The notes beneath the pieces were generated by a model, which had not been told where the DNA came from, did no database searches, and saw only the letters and a program-made list of their open reading frames with translations. A stretch of DNA of 17,488 nt, from the NCBI GenBank assembly GCA_947302065.1, contig CAMYUO010000005.1:1-17488 (forward strand), in the 5' to 3' direction. Within the stretch, counting starts at the first letter, position 1. Each line of letters starts with the position of its first letter. The position numbers and the translations under genes are program-made. This document shows positions 1 through 10,600 of the stretch, in pieces. Source of the stretch: an uncultured Clostridia bacterium (GTDB lineage Bacteria; Bacillota; Clostridia; Oscillospirales; Ruminococcaceae).

Positions 1-49
1 CTCACCATAAATAGTATCCGCTGAAAGTCGATTTTTTACAGGTAATAAA

Positions 50-1531
<1,482 letters not shown>

Positions 1532-1615
1532 TCTTTCCCTGACGTCAATTACTTAAAACACAAAGTCACAAGGGTGTGGCTACACAGAAAACACCGAAGC
1601 CTATTATTAGGGTTT

Positions 1616-1671
1616 GGCAGCATAACCGGCAGCACTGCCATGACAGACAGTGCTGCCTTATGCTGTCTTTT
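1616..1671 (+). terminator. Long two-tier hairpin between gdhA and pntAA
   Basis: Inner perfect 10-bp stem GGCAGCACTG (1628-1637) with CAGTGCTGCC (1648-1657). Outer 10-bp stem 1616-1625 with 1658-1667 contains one G-U pair, and a 2-nt bulge separates the two. It ends in TTTTC only, so termination may be partial. It probably ends gdhA mRNA or attenuates read-through into pntAA. I see no convincing separate promoter in the remaining 1532-1722 stretch; a TAAAAT at 1682-1687 lacks a good -35. Confidence 0.65.
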
Positions 1672-1722
1672 CGGGTCTGGGTAAAATCCGGTATTCTATT
1701 GCCGAAAGGAGTAAAATGATAG

Positions 1723-2844
1723 ATGAAAAAGATTTTGGTCTGTAGGGAGACCGATCCGAGAGAGACTCGTACCCCGCTTATCCCCGATGATGTGAAAAAG
1801 CTCATAAACATGGGCTTTGAGGTCAAGGTCGTTAAGGGAACAGGCGCAAAGAGCGGATTCTCGGACGAGGCTTACGAAAAAGCAGGCGCTGTGCTTGTTT
1901 CTTCGAACGAAGAGGGCTATAAGGGCAGTGAGATTGTTCTGCGTATTATGAAGCCCGAAAGTGTTGACGGTATCGAAAAGGATACTCTGCATCTGAGCTA
2001 CCTTGATCCGTTCAACGAGAAGGAGCTGCTCGGAAAAATGGCAAGCTCCGGGATCAGTGCGGTCTCTTTGGAAATGATACCGAGAACCACACTCGCACAG
2101 AAAATGGACGTTCAGTCCTCACAGACATCACTTGCAGGCTACTGCGCAGTTGTTAACGCTGCTGCAAAGCTGCCTAAGATCCTGCCGATGATGGTTACAC
2201 CGTCAGGTACGATCAACCCTGCAAGAGTATTTATTATCGGTGTCGGCGTTGCAGGTCTTCAGGCGATAGCTACCGCTAAGCGTCTGGGCGCAAGAGTTGA
2301 CGCTTTCGACACTCGTCCTGTTGTTGAGGAGCAGGTAAAGAGCCTTGGTGCAAGCTTTGTAAAGATCGATCTCGGCGAGATGGGTCAGACAGATCAGGGC
2401 TACGCTAAGGAACTGACTCCCGAGCAGATCGCTAAGCAGCAGGAGGCTCAGGCAAAGGTCTGTGAGCGCTCTAATATAGTTATCACCACCGCTAAGGTGT
2501 TCGGAAGAAAAGCTCCCGTGCTTATCAAGAAAGACGTTATCGACAGAATGATGCCAGGCTCTATCATCGTTGATATGGCTGTTTCCACAGGCGGAAACGT
2601 TGAAGGATCAAAGCTGTTTGAGAACGTTGTTACCGAAAACGGCGTTACGATCATGTCGGGTGACCTGCTCGAAAGACAGGTTCCGTACGATGCATCGAAG
2701 ATGCTGTCGGGTAACTTCACCGCTTTCCTTACACATTTCTATAACAAGGAGAGCAAGGAGTTCGAGATCAGACTCGAAGATGAGATCATGAAGGGCTGCC
2801 TGCTTACCAAGGGCGGCGCAATAATCCACGAAAGATTCAAGTAA
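1723..2844 (+). CDS. pntAA: NAD(P) transhydrogenase subunit alpha part 1 (NAD(H)-binding domain I)
   Basis: Soluble NAD(H)-binding domain I of the proton-translocating transhydrogenase, which moves hydride between NADH and NADP+ coupled to proton flow at the membrane. The 373 residues match the separate PntAA of three-subunit enzymes (Rhodospirillum type). Visible features are the alanine-dehydrogenase-like N-terminus with RETRTPLIPDDV (13-24), an RQD loop (R121, Q126, D129) followed by SSQTSLAGY, and the dinucleotide motif GVGVAG (173-178) with FDTRP after the second strand. AAAGGAG (1705-1711) lies 11 nt before the ATG. A closer ATG at 1716 is out of frame and opens only a nine-codon ORF. 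First gene of pntAA-pntAB-pntB, 15 bp before pntAB. Confidence 0.95.
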   Translation: MKKILVCRETDPRETRTPLIPDDVKKLINMGFEVKVVKGTGAKSGFSDEAYEKAGAVLVSSNEEGYKGSEIVLRIMKPESVDGIEKDTLHLSYLDPFNEKELLGKMASSGISAVSLEMIPRTTLAQKMDVQSSQTSLAGYCAVVNAAAKLPKILPMMVTPSGTINPARVFIIGVGVAGLQAIATAKRLGARVDAFDTRPVVEEQVKSLGASFVKIDLGEMGQTDQGYAKELTPEQIAKQQEAQAKVCERSNIVITTAKVFGRKAPVLIKKDVIDRMMPGSIIVDMAVSTGGNVEGSKLFENVVTENGVTIMSGDLLERQVPYDASKMLSGNFTAFLTHFYNKESKEFEIRLEDEIMKGCLLTKGGAIIHERFK

Positions 2845-2859
2845 GGAGAGAGAGTTAAA

Positions 2860-3168
2860 ATGGCGATTGGTGAAATACTGCTTCTCGTTTTCGTATTTGT
2901 TATCGCAGGCTTCCTGGGCGTTGAGCTTATCTCGAAAGTTCCTTCCCAGCTGCACACTCCGCTAATGTCGGGTACAAATGCTATCTCGGGAATCACGATT
3001 GTCGGCGCTATCAGCGCTACGGCAGTTGCCCTGCACACAGAGGGCATGGTAAGCAACATCTGCGGATTCGTTGCTATCGTTCTGGCTACTATCAACGTTA
3101 TCGGCGGTTATCTTGTTACAGATAGGATGCTCGGCATGTTCAAGAAGAAAGGGGACGACAAGAAGTGA
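2860..3168 (+). CDS. pntAB: NAD(P) transhydrogenase subunit alpha part 2 (small membrane subunit)
   Basis: Small membrane subunit forming part of domain II, the proton channel. The 102 residues hold three hydrophobic segments (about 5-22, 45-60 and 66-88). The family stretch STVP/SKVPSQLHTPLMSGTNAISG (with SKVPSQLHTPL here) precedes the second segment, and a lysine-rich tail is cytoplasmic. AAGGAGAG lies just upstream. Its TGA overlaps the GTG start of pntB by 4 nt, so the two membrane subunits are probably translationally coupled, as expected for proteins that assemble together. Confidence 0.95.
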   Translation: MAIGEILLLVFVFVIAGFLGVELISKVPSQLHTPLMSGTNAISGITIVGAISATAVALHTEGMVSNICGFVAIVLATINVIGGYLVTDRMLGMFKKKGDDKK

Positions 3169-4601
3169 ATTGGGCTGATATAAGCGTTGTCCTCACAACG
3201 ATCCTTTATATGATATCAGCGGTGCTCTTCATCAGAGGTATCAAGCTTCTGGGTAAGGCAGACACCGCAAGAAAAGGTAATCTGATGTCTTCAGTCGGTA
3301 TGCTCATCGCAGTTGTTACCGTACTGCTCGAAAAGAAGGTTACAGACACACTCACCGCAGAACCGATGAAAAATGCGTACCTGTGGGCTCTGGCTGCAAT
3401 AGTGCTCGGCGGAATCATCGGTGCTGTATGGTCCAAGAAGGTCGAAATGACCGGTATGCCACAGCTCGTTGCTCTGTTCAACGGCTTCGGCGGTCTTTCT
3501 TCCCTGCTCGTTGCTCTGACACAGTATATGACTGACCCTGATGTGAACACTTTCTCGGCAGTTGCTCTGGGTCTGACGATCGCTATCGGTGCTATCGCAT
3601 TCACAGGTTCTGTTGTTGCATGGGGCAAGCTCTCGGGCAAGATGTTCAAGAAGAACATTTCTATCCCCGGTAAGAACTTTATCAATGCACTCCTCGCTAT
3701 TGTTGGTCTCGGCGGCGTTGTTATGTATGCTCTGAGCATTGCAGGCATCGTAAGCGCTCAGATCGGCGATATCGGTATCATCATCGTAACAGCTGCATAT
3801 CTTATCCTTGGTCTTACAATGGTCATCGCTATCGGCGGCGGCGATATGCCTGTTATCATCTCACTGCTCAACGCTTTCTCGGGTCTTGCAGCAGCATTCG
3901 CAGGTCTTGCTATGAGCAACTCCGTGCTTGTTGTTTCGGGATGTCTTGTTGGTACGAGCGGACTTATCCTTACACTCATCATGTGCAAGGCTATGAACAG
4001 AAAGCTCGGCGCACTGCTGTTCTCGTCTTTCGGCGGCTCTGCAAAGAAGGGCGCTGCAGGCGAGCAGAAAGAGCCTATCTCTATGTCTGTTGAAGACGCA
4101 TATCTTATCCTTGAGGCTGCAAGCTCTGTTGTATTCATCCCGGGTTACGGTATGGCTGTTGCACAGGCACAGCACGCTGTCAAGGAGCTTTGCGACAAGC
4201 TCGAGGAGAACGGTGCAGAGGTCAACTTTGCTATCCACCCTGTTGCAGGTCGTATGCCGGGTCACATGAACGTTCTTCTTGCAGAGGCTAACGTTCCTTA
4301 TGAGCAGCTCAAGACTGCTGACGAGATGAATCCGCAGATGTCCAACACAGACGTTGCTATCGTTATCGGTGCAAACGACGTTGTTAACCCATCTGCTATC
4401 AACGATGAGTCTTCACCTCTTTACGGAATGCCTATCATCAACGCATTTGAGGCAAGAACAGTATTCGTTCTCAAGCGTGGTAAGGGTACCGGATTCTCGG
4501 GCATCGAGAACCCGCTGTTTACTAACGACAACACTGTAATGATCTACGGTGATGCTAAGCAGACAGTTTCCTCACTCGTAAGCGAGTTCGACGAGGCATA
4601 A
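3165..4601 (+). CDS. pntB: NAD(P) transhydrogenase subunit beta
   Basis: Carries the remaining membrane helices of the proton channel and the NADP(H)-binding domain III. In 478 residues, roughly 1-290 hold about eight or nine hydrophobic helices, and 305-478 form domain III. Domain III shows GYGMAVAQAQ (327-336), AGRMPGHMNVLLAEA (361-375), the GANDVVNP motif (402-409) and KRGKGTGFSGIENPLF (437-452), all typical of NADP(H) binding. The start is GTG: its first base precedes the pntAB stop (GTGA overlap), and AAGGGGA lies about 10 nt upstream. Last gene of the operon; a strong terminator follows 16 bp after the stop. Confidence 0.96.
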   Translation: MNWADISVVLTTILYMISAVLFIRGIKLLGKADTARKGNLMSSVGMLIAVVTVLLEKKVTDTLTAEPMKNAYLWALAAIVLGGIIGAVWSKKVEMTGMPQLVALFNGFGGLSSLLVALTQYMTDPDVNTFSAVALGLTIAIGAIAFTGSVVAWGKLSGKMFKKNISIPGKNFINALLAIVGLGGVVMYALSIAGIVSAQIGDIGIIIVTAAYLILGLTMVIAIGGGDMPVIISLLNAFSGLAAAFAGLAMSNSVLVVSGCLVGTSGLILTLIMCKAMNRKLGALLFSSFGGSAKKGAAGEQKEPISMSVEDAYLILEAASSVVFIPGYGMAVAQAQHAVKELCDKLEENGAEVNFAIHPVAGRMPGHMNVLLAEANVPYEQLKTADEMNPQMSNTDVAIVIGANDVVNPSAINDESSPLYGMPIINAFEARTVFVLKRGKGTGFSGIENPLFTNDNTVMIYGDAKQTVSSLVSEFDEA

Positions 4602-4617
4602 GAAATAAACACACAAA

Positions 4618-4649
4618 AGCCTGAAAGCAAAATGCTTTCAGGCTTTTTT
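4618..4649 (+). terminator. Strong, probably bidirectional terminator after pntB
   Basis: Perfect 11-bp stem AGCCTGAAAGC (4618-4628) and GCTTTCAGGCT (4634-4644) with loop AAAAT, followed by six T. The A-run on its left gives a T-tract on the minus strand, so it can also stop transcription arriving from the convergent phosphodiesterase gene. Confidence 0.92.
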
Positions 4650-4723
4650 CATACCATATCGTAATAATTAACGTTGTTTTCTCGGGGGCTTTCCGCCGTT
4701 AGAGGCAAGAGCGCTGCGCTTTT

Positions 4724-4790
4724 AGATGTAAGAGGTTAGATAAAGGGTTATATGGTAGGTTTGGTATGTAGTTTCTTACATCTTACATCT
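4724..4790. repeat. Inverted repeat with CTTACAT tandem heptamers
   Basis: AGATGTAAGA (4724-4733) is complementary to TCTTACATCT, which occurs twice in overlapping tandem form (4774-4783 and 4781-4790). The right arm reaches the stop codon of the phosphodiesterase gene. It could be a small interspersed repeat or a 3' hairpin of that gene. A further short dyad, AGCGC-TG-CGCTTTT, sits at 4709-4722. Confidence 0.4.
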
Positions 4791-6823
4791 TACTTCTGAA
4801 CAGTTTGCTCGGGAAGTGCCGGTTGTTCGGTGTGAGCAGTACGGGACATTCTTTCGGTGTATTCGCTCTTTGGCATAGGCTTTGCAAAATAGTAGCCCTG
4901 TATCATATCACAGCCCTGCTCGGCAAGGAAATCGACCTGCGGCTTTTCCTCGACGCCCTCGGCAACGGTAAGCATATCGAGGCTCTTTGCAAGCTTTATC
5001 GCCTCGGAGACGACTATCTCACCACGCTCGCCTGCGTTGTCGCCACGGAAGAAATCTGCATCGAGCTTGAGCACGTCAAGCGGCATATCCTTGAGGGAAT
5101 TGAGCGAGGAATAGCCTGCGCCGAAATCGTCCATTGAGACTCTGAAACCGTAATCCTTGAGCTTTTTGATAGTCTCTATCATTGCTTTTTTATCGTCGAA
5201 GAATGCGCTCTCGGTAAGCTCGATCTCGATAAGCTCGTGCGGACAGTCCGCCGCATCGACGAGGTCTCTTATCTGATCGGCGAGGTCGTTCTCGATAAAG
5301 TGCGCACGGGAGACGTTTACAGAGACGGGCACGCACTCATAGCCTGCATCGAGCCACGCTTTCTGATCCTGTGCAACGTGTTTTATCATATAGTGGTCTA
5401 TCTCGGTGATGAAGCCGTTTTTCTCAAAGATAGGGATTATGCGCCCGGGAGTGACAAAACCGAACTCGGGAGAATCCCACCTGACGAGAGCCTCTGCACC
5501 ACGCAGGCGGTTTGTTCTCGGGTCGTATTTCGGCTGGTAGTAAACGACGAACTCCTCGTTATTGAGAGCGGTCTGCTGATGTTCGTGGACGATATCACGC
5601 CAGCGCTGCTGTTCGAGCAGGTCGTTATCAAAGATGCAGATGCCCGACTCTTCGGTCTCGCCGAGGGTCGCTCTTGCGGCGCAAGCGTTGTTATATGCGG
5701 TCTCGATGCTCACGCCCTTACGCTTGACTGCCCTGCCGTTGTCGGTCGTGACGGCGCCTATGATATCGACACCTATCTGGAAATCAAAGTTGTGGTCTCT
5801 GTCCATCTGTGAAAGCGTGTCGATAAGGCTCTGCAGCCTTGCTCTGAGGCTCTGCTCGTCATCGAATTTGAGCAGCAGCGCAAAGTTTGACGTTGTTGCG
5901 TGGGCGCACATCTCGGGCTTTTTGAGCTGCGATGAAACGAGCCTGTCTATCCTTGAAAGCAGCACCTCGCCCTCGGACATCGAGTGGCAGAGGCAATAGT
6001 TGCGGTAGTTTCTGAACACGAGGTTGACGACGGCAAAGTTATATTTCTTGTTGAACGAGCTTTGCAGGCGGTCGTCGCCGTATCTGACGTACCACATCCA
6101 GTTGTGGCCCTGTGTAACGGGGTCGGAATAGAACAGCTTGACGACTCTGCGGAAGTTTATGGCGCTCTTGATTATCTTTGCGAACATTATGAAGCAAAAC
6201 AGCACGATAATGCCTGCGAGCACCGTCAGAAGCTCGATGATGAGTATCTTGTCCTTTTTATTTATGGTGATAAACGCCTTGCCGATGACCTGCCGTCCGC
6301 CGCTGATATCGACAGACACCCAGATAGGGATTTTGACGGTCTCGGCATCAAAATCGTACCACTCGAGCAGGTCATTGAGTTTAAAGTCAAGTCCGCCTTT
6401 TCCGTTGGGATACAAAAGCGGTGTCTCGGTATCCTGATAAACGGTATAGGTCTCGCTGTTGTTGGCAATGTTTATATCGCCTGAATTATGACTAAGCGTG
6501 ATATTGCCCTGCTGATAGAGCACCTCGCCCGACTTGTCGGTAACGATGAAATCTCTGCCCTGCTTTTTGATATAGTCGAGCATGTTCTTTTCCTCGCTGC
6601 CCGACTCGTAGAGCTTTGCGGTCTGCTCTATCTCGGAATAGCCCTCGGCGAACTTGCTTTCAAAGATATATTCTATCACAAAGCCCGCAAGGAACACGAC
6701 GGAAGCAACAAACAGCAGCATCATGAGCAGATATAAGATTATGGATTTCCACGAGCTTGTATTTCTGACTTTTTTATAGAGCCTGACTCGTTCTTTTTTG
6801 CGGTCTTTTTTAGCGCTTGACAT
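4790..6823 (-). CDS. Membrane-anchored c-di-GMP phosphodiesterase (degenerate GGDEF plus EAL)
   Basis: Predicted to hydrolyse cyclic di-GMP in response to an extracytoplasmic signal. A basic N-terminus is followed by TM1 (about 27-52), an outside sensor segment (53-190) with no recognised fold, and TM2 (193-217). A GGDEF-like domain (about 225-400) follows, with the signature replaced by TTSNF near 310-314, so no cyclase activity is expected. The EAL domain (420-655) looks complete: E444 in GAEAL, N503 in NVS, E535 in ELTES, D565-D566 in DDFGAGYSSL, K586, E622 in EGVE and Q642. AAAGGAG lies 9 nt before the ATG. It is a single-gene unit, convergent with pntB. The sensor ligand cannot be told from sequence. 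Confidence 0.93.
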   Translation of the reverse strand: MSSAKKDRKKERVRLYKKVRNTSSWKSIILYLLMMLLFVASVVFLAGFVIEYIFESKFAEGYSEIEQTAKLYESGSEEKNMLDYIKKQGRDFIVTDKSGEVLYQQGNITLSHNSGDINIANNSETYTVYQDTETPLLYPNGKGGLDFKLNDLLEWYDFDAETVKIPIWVSVDISGGRQVIGKAFITINKKDKILIIELLTVLAGIIVLFCFIMFAKIIKSAINFRRVVKLFYSDPVTQGHNWMWYVRYGDDRLQSSFNKKYNFAVVNLVFRNYRNYCLCHSMSEGEVLLSRIDRLVSSQLKKPEMCAHATTSNFALLLKFDDEQSLRARLQSLIDTLSQMDRDHNFDFQIGVDIIGAVTTDNGRAVKRKGVSIETAYNNACAARATLGETEESGICIFDNDLLEQQRWRDIVHEHQQTALNNEEFVVYYQPKYDPRTNRLRGAEALVRWDSPEFGFVTPGRIIPIFEKNGFITEIDHYMIKHVAQDQKAWLDAGYECVPVSVNVSRAHFIENDLADQIRDLVDAADCPHELIEIELTESAFFDDKKAMIETIKKLKDYGFRVSMDDFGAGYSSLNSLKDMPLDVLKLDADFFRGDNAGERGEIVVSEAIKLAKSLDMLTVAEGVEEKPQVDFLAEQGCDMIQGYYFAKPMPKSEYTERMSRTAHTEQPALPEQTVQK

Positions 6824-6913
6824 TTTTATTCTCCTTTATATCACGCCGGCGTTGCCTTTTTATGTTAAGGTCTTTTTCTGCGAAAAGTATAGCACAAAGG
6901 TTATTAAATAATC

Positions 6914-6936
6914 ATTAAGTATGACATTTACTTAAT
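6914..6936. promoter_or_regulatory. Putative operator over the phosphodiesterase start site
   Basis: ATTAAGTA (6914-6921) and TACTTAAT (6929-6936) form a perfect 8-bp inverted repeat with a 7-bp spacer. It begins at the -10 box and covers the predicted transcription start, a classical repressor position. The regulator is unknown. Confidence 0.55.
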
Positions 6937-6963
6937 TATAACCTATCGCAGACGCCTTGTCAA
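6935..6963 (-). promoter_or_regulatory. Promoter of the EAL-domain gene
   Basis: On the minus strand TTGACA (6963-6958), 17 bp, TATAAT (6940-6935): an exact vegetative consensus. The predicted start near 6928 gives a leader of about 105 nt. A second extended -10 (TGCTATACT, about 6882-6890) lies downstream with a poor -35. Confidence 0.82.
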
Positions 6964-7028
6964 TCGTTGTATCTATCAGGAGAATATGCAGCAAAAATGC
7001 GCAGATGATATGCCAGCAGGTGATTTTT

Positions 7029-7679
7029 TCAGGTGAGCCTTCCGTCGCTCAGCTCGATGATGCGGGTGCACTGCGAGGCTATGTCGCGGTCGTGCGTGAC
7101 GATGATGACCGTTTTGTGCGGCTCTTTATTGAGCTTTTTGAGCAGGCTCATCACTGCCTCGCCCGAAGCTTTGTCGAGGTTGCCTGTCGGCTCGTCGCAG
7201 AGGATAACGTCGGGGTCGTTTATCAGTGCTCGGGCGATAGCTGCTCTTTGCTGCTGACCGCCCGACATCTCCGACGGGTAGTGCTTTACTCGTTCGGTAA
7301 TATCAAGTGCTGTGTAGAGGTCGCTTTCGGCGGTCTCTTTTTTCTTGGCGAGCTTTGCAGGGAAAAGCACGTTTTCTTCTGCTGTCAGCTCGGGTATCAA
7401 ATCAAAGAACTGGAACACGAAACCGATGTTTTTGAGTCGGAACTCCGAAAGCTTTGTATCGTTGAGCGTGCTGAGGTCGGTATCGTTGTAAAAGACTTTG
7501 CCCTCGGTGGCTTTGTCAAGTCCGCCAAGCAGGTTGAGCAGTGTGGATTTGCCCGACCCTGATTTGCCTATTATCGCTACCATTTCGCCGTCCTTTATCG
7601 TTATATCCACGCCGCCAAGCGCCGTGACCTTGCCCTCGCCTTTTCCGTAGGTCTTGGTCAGATTCTGCGTTTTTATCAT
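7029..7679 (-). CDS. ABC transporter ATP-binding protein (MacB/LolD type)
   Basis: Cytoplasmic ATPase partner of the FtsX-type permease encoded just upstream. The 216 residues show Walker A GKSGSGKS (38-45), Q-loop Q90, signature MSGGQQQR (138-145), Walker [13 protein letters not shown] (158-169) and switch H196, so it should be active. The subgroup is the one serving MacB/FtsX permeases, involved in lipoprotein, peptide or antibiotic handling rather than nutrient import. I place the start at 7679 because GGGAGG stands 7-12 nt upstream and the ATG overlaps the permease stop (ATGA, 4 nt). A longer reading from 7817 lacks homology in its first 46 residues. Last gene of the operon; no clear terminator follows. 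Confidence 0.93.
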   Translation of the reverse strand: MIKTQNLTKTYGKGEGKVTALGGVDITIKDGEMVAIIGKSGSGKSTLLNLLGGLDKATEGKVFYNDTDLSTLNDTKLSEFRLKNIGFVFQFFDLIPELTAEENVLFPAKLAKKKETAESDLYTALDITERVKHYPSEMSGGQQQRAAIARALINDPDVILCDEPTGNLDKASGEAVMSLLKKLNKEPHKTVIIVTHDRDIASQCTRIIELSDGRLT

Positions 7680-10600
7680 CTGCGTTTCCTCCCTTTGCTG
7701 ATAGAATATGCTATGTTGCTGCCGAAGCCGCCGACGCTTTTTCTCGTGAGCATTATCGTCACCATACAGATAACGGCAAAAACAATGAGTGTCGGTATAA
7801 GCACGTTGTTGAACCACATCTGGTCGTCGGCAAGGAAATAGCTTTGCAGTTTTTGAGCGTGTCTTTCTGTTGCATTGTATCCTTCGTAGAACGCATAGTA
7901 TGCGTCGTCCGGCGTTATACCATCCGGGTACTGCTGATAGAACTGCATAGTCTTTTCTGCGAGGCCTCTCTCTATTGCTTCGAACTTGTCGTGAGCGCAG
8001 AGCATCACACGCTGGGTTATGTTTATCAGTCCGTATGATATAGCAGCTGCGAACACGGGTATGCGCACGCTGTCGAACATCAGCCTGCGGCGCAGCTTTT
8101 TCAGCGGCGTTCCGATAGCTCGCATAATGCTTATCTGGTATTCCTTGCTGCGTATCTTCATACCGATGCCGTTGAAATATGCCGCAAAGCCGAGCAGTGA
8201 CATCACGAACACAAGCAGTGCAAGCGAGCCGTAGAGTGTAGCATTCTGCACAAAGATATCGTGCTTTTGCTTTTCAAGCGACTTCACATTAAGTCCTGTC
8301 TGCATAGGCAGGCGGTCGCCTATCTCTTCACGGGCGATTATCTCGGTGTAGGCAGCGCTGTGCAGGCCGAGCTTTTTCGCTCCCGTGGCGGTGGTGAGCA
8401 GATTGTAATCGTCACCTGTGCTCGTCGAATACCTGAGCATATTGTCCATTTTGTCTGTGCGCTCAACGAGAGCGCCTATCTTTACTTTGACCTCATGCAC
8501 ATCGTCTATGCCGAATCCGTTGGTCGTCGTTGTTGATACCACGGTTATTTCGTCGCCTGCTTTGAACTTTGGCGTGATGTGGCTGTAAACATATATCATT
8601 TCCTCGCCCGACATTATTTTGTCGGCGTTTATCTCTCCGTCTGTGACATAGTCCGCAAGCTTTTCTATCGTTGCTATGTCGGCAAGTGATGTCTTGCATC
8701 TGTAAAGAGAGTTGTTCTGGTCGAGGAACTTTTTGCCCTTATCGGTGGACATCTTGTAGTTGTACTCCCTGACCTCCTGCGATTCCCACTGCACAGGCGA
8801 CGGAAGCTCGGTATTGGGCGAGTTTATCAGCGTCTGCGGCAGAACACCTCTGCAGAAGCTCTCGCCGAGCTTGTCCGCTGTATCGTCATCAATGCCGCTG
8901 TCTTCGCCCATATCTATCAGCATAGGCAGGGTGATGTTCGGGTCTTCGCTGCTCGTTATCTTTCGGTATCCGCTGTAATACTCCTTGACATTCTCCTGCT
9001 CAAAATCGAACAGGTTTGTCATGCTGTGCGAATCGCCGAATTTGGTATCAAGATATTTCTCGAACTCGCCCGTGTTGGGATTAAACGAGCCTATCGTCGG
9101 GCGCAAAAGCATATAGCCGAATACCGTGCCGAAAATTATCAGCGTCAGCGAAACGGTCTGTATCACAGTGACAGCACGGTTGCGGAATATCTTTGCAAAG
9201 CACCTGCGCACCGAGCCTGCCTTTCTTCTTTTCAGTTTCGGCACTCTTGAACGCTGCATAAGCGCCGCAAAAACGTATCCCAGCAGAAGAACGCCCGCTG
9301 CGATAAGTCCGCTCCACAAAAACGGCTCGGGACAGAGCAGGCGGTCATATTCGTTGTGTGAAAAGCCCGAAAGAGCGCTCTTTTCAAGCACGTTGACCTG
9401 ATATGCGTAAATGCCCATATGCACCGCAGAGCCGACAGCAAAGCCGATAAGCGTCTGCAAAGCGGCGAGGAATATGTACTCTATCGTGAGCATAACTCTC
9501 GCCCTGCGCTTTGACATTCCTATGCGTCTGAGCATCGACATGGTGTTCTCACGCTCAGAGAAGATGTTTCTCATCACGGCGATGACAGAAAGTATCGCTA
9601 TGATTATCGCAGCGCCGTAGATAAGCACTTTTTTGTATATCTGTTCACGGAACTGCCCGTTGAAGCGGCTGTAAGCGTCCTGCGTGTGGTTTCTGATATA
9701 ATCGCCGTATTGACTGAATTCTTCGGCGCTGTATCCGTTTTCCTCAAGATATTTGAAAAGTCCCCAGTCGTCGATATAATCCTCATCGTAAACATAGACC
9801 TTTTTCGGCTGATTGAAGCCCTTTATCTTATCCATCATTACGAGCGAATAGACAGGCTTTTCGTTCTCCTCATCGCTCACGAACATCAGCGGGATATGAT
9901 AGGCAACATCGAACTGCGATTTGTCCTCTATCCAGTAGTTGCCCTCTTTGTTCTCATCCTCAACGAGCTTTGAGCCCGGACGGCGACCGTAAGACGCATA
10001 AGTATGTTCATAATACCAGTCGTCGTTTATGATGCCGACGAGTGTGTATGTTCCCTTATCGAGCGTGATCTCATCGCCGACCTTGCCGAAATAACCGTAG
10101 TTTTTCAGCACCTGTCTGTCAATGGCTATCTCGCCTTTTTTCTGCGGCATACGACCCGATTCCAAAGGTATGTGCGCAAGGTCTTCGGGGTCATCGAGCG
10201 TGCCGTACTCATATTTGAGATTGCCGATGCCCATCATTCCAAGCACGTTCATTTTTCCCGTGACGGTGTCCTCGCCTGTGAACAGGTCGATAAGCTCCTT
10301 GTTGTCCGAACGTGTGATGAACTCATAGTGTCCGTCCTGACTGTACATCTCGTCGATGTTGCGTGCAAATTCCTGTCTGAGCGTCAGCAGGGCATTGCAA
10401 AGCAGAGCGCACAGCAGAACGCCCGAGAAAAGCAGTGCGGCGAGGCTCTTTTTGTGCCTGCTCCAATATTTCAGCGTGAAGCCAAGCAAAGTTTTTGCGG
10501 TGCCGCCGCTTAGTCTGCTGAGTGTCACAGGCACGCCGACCGCTGCTGCGCCGACTGCGGCAACGGTCCCCACAGCCGCACCCGACAAAAGCCCAGCATT

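Noticed and set aside
4767..4780. TGTAGTTTCTTACA as a third dual-palindrome-type site
   Set aside because: Its arms are only 4 bp with altered spacing, there is no partner palindrome or flanking CAATTT/AAATTG, and it overlaps a different inverted repeat.
5237..5812. Plus-strand open frames opposite the EAL-domain gene
   Set aside because: Shadows of a gene whose domains are complete on the other strand.
7680..7817. N-terminal extension of 46 residues on the ATPase
   Set aside because: It overlaps the C-terminus of the permease in another frame, has no family similarity, and the ATG at 7679 has a strong ribosome site and ATGA coupling.
8493..8699. Small minus-strand frame within the permease region
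   Set aside because: It is a different frame of the same strand inside the permease gene, without ribosome site or domain.
10004..10513. Plus-strand open frames opposite the sigma-permease gene
   Set aside because: They follow the third-position bias of the real gene, lack ribosome sites and show no recognisable protein features.
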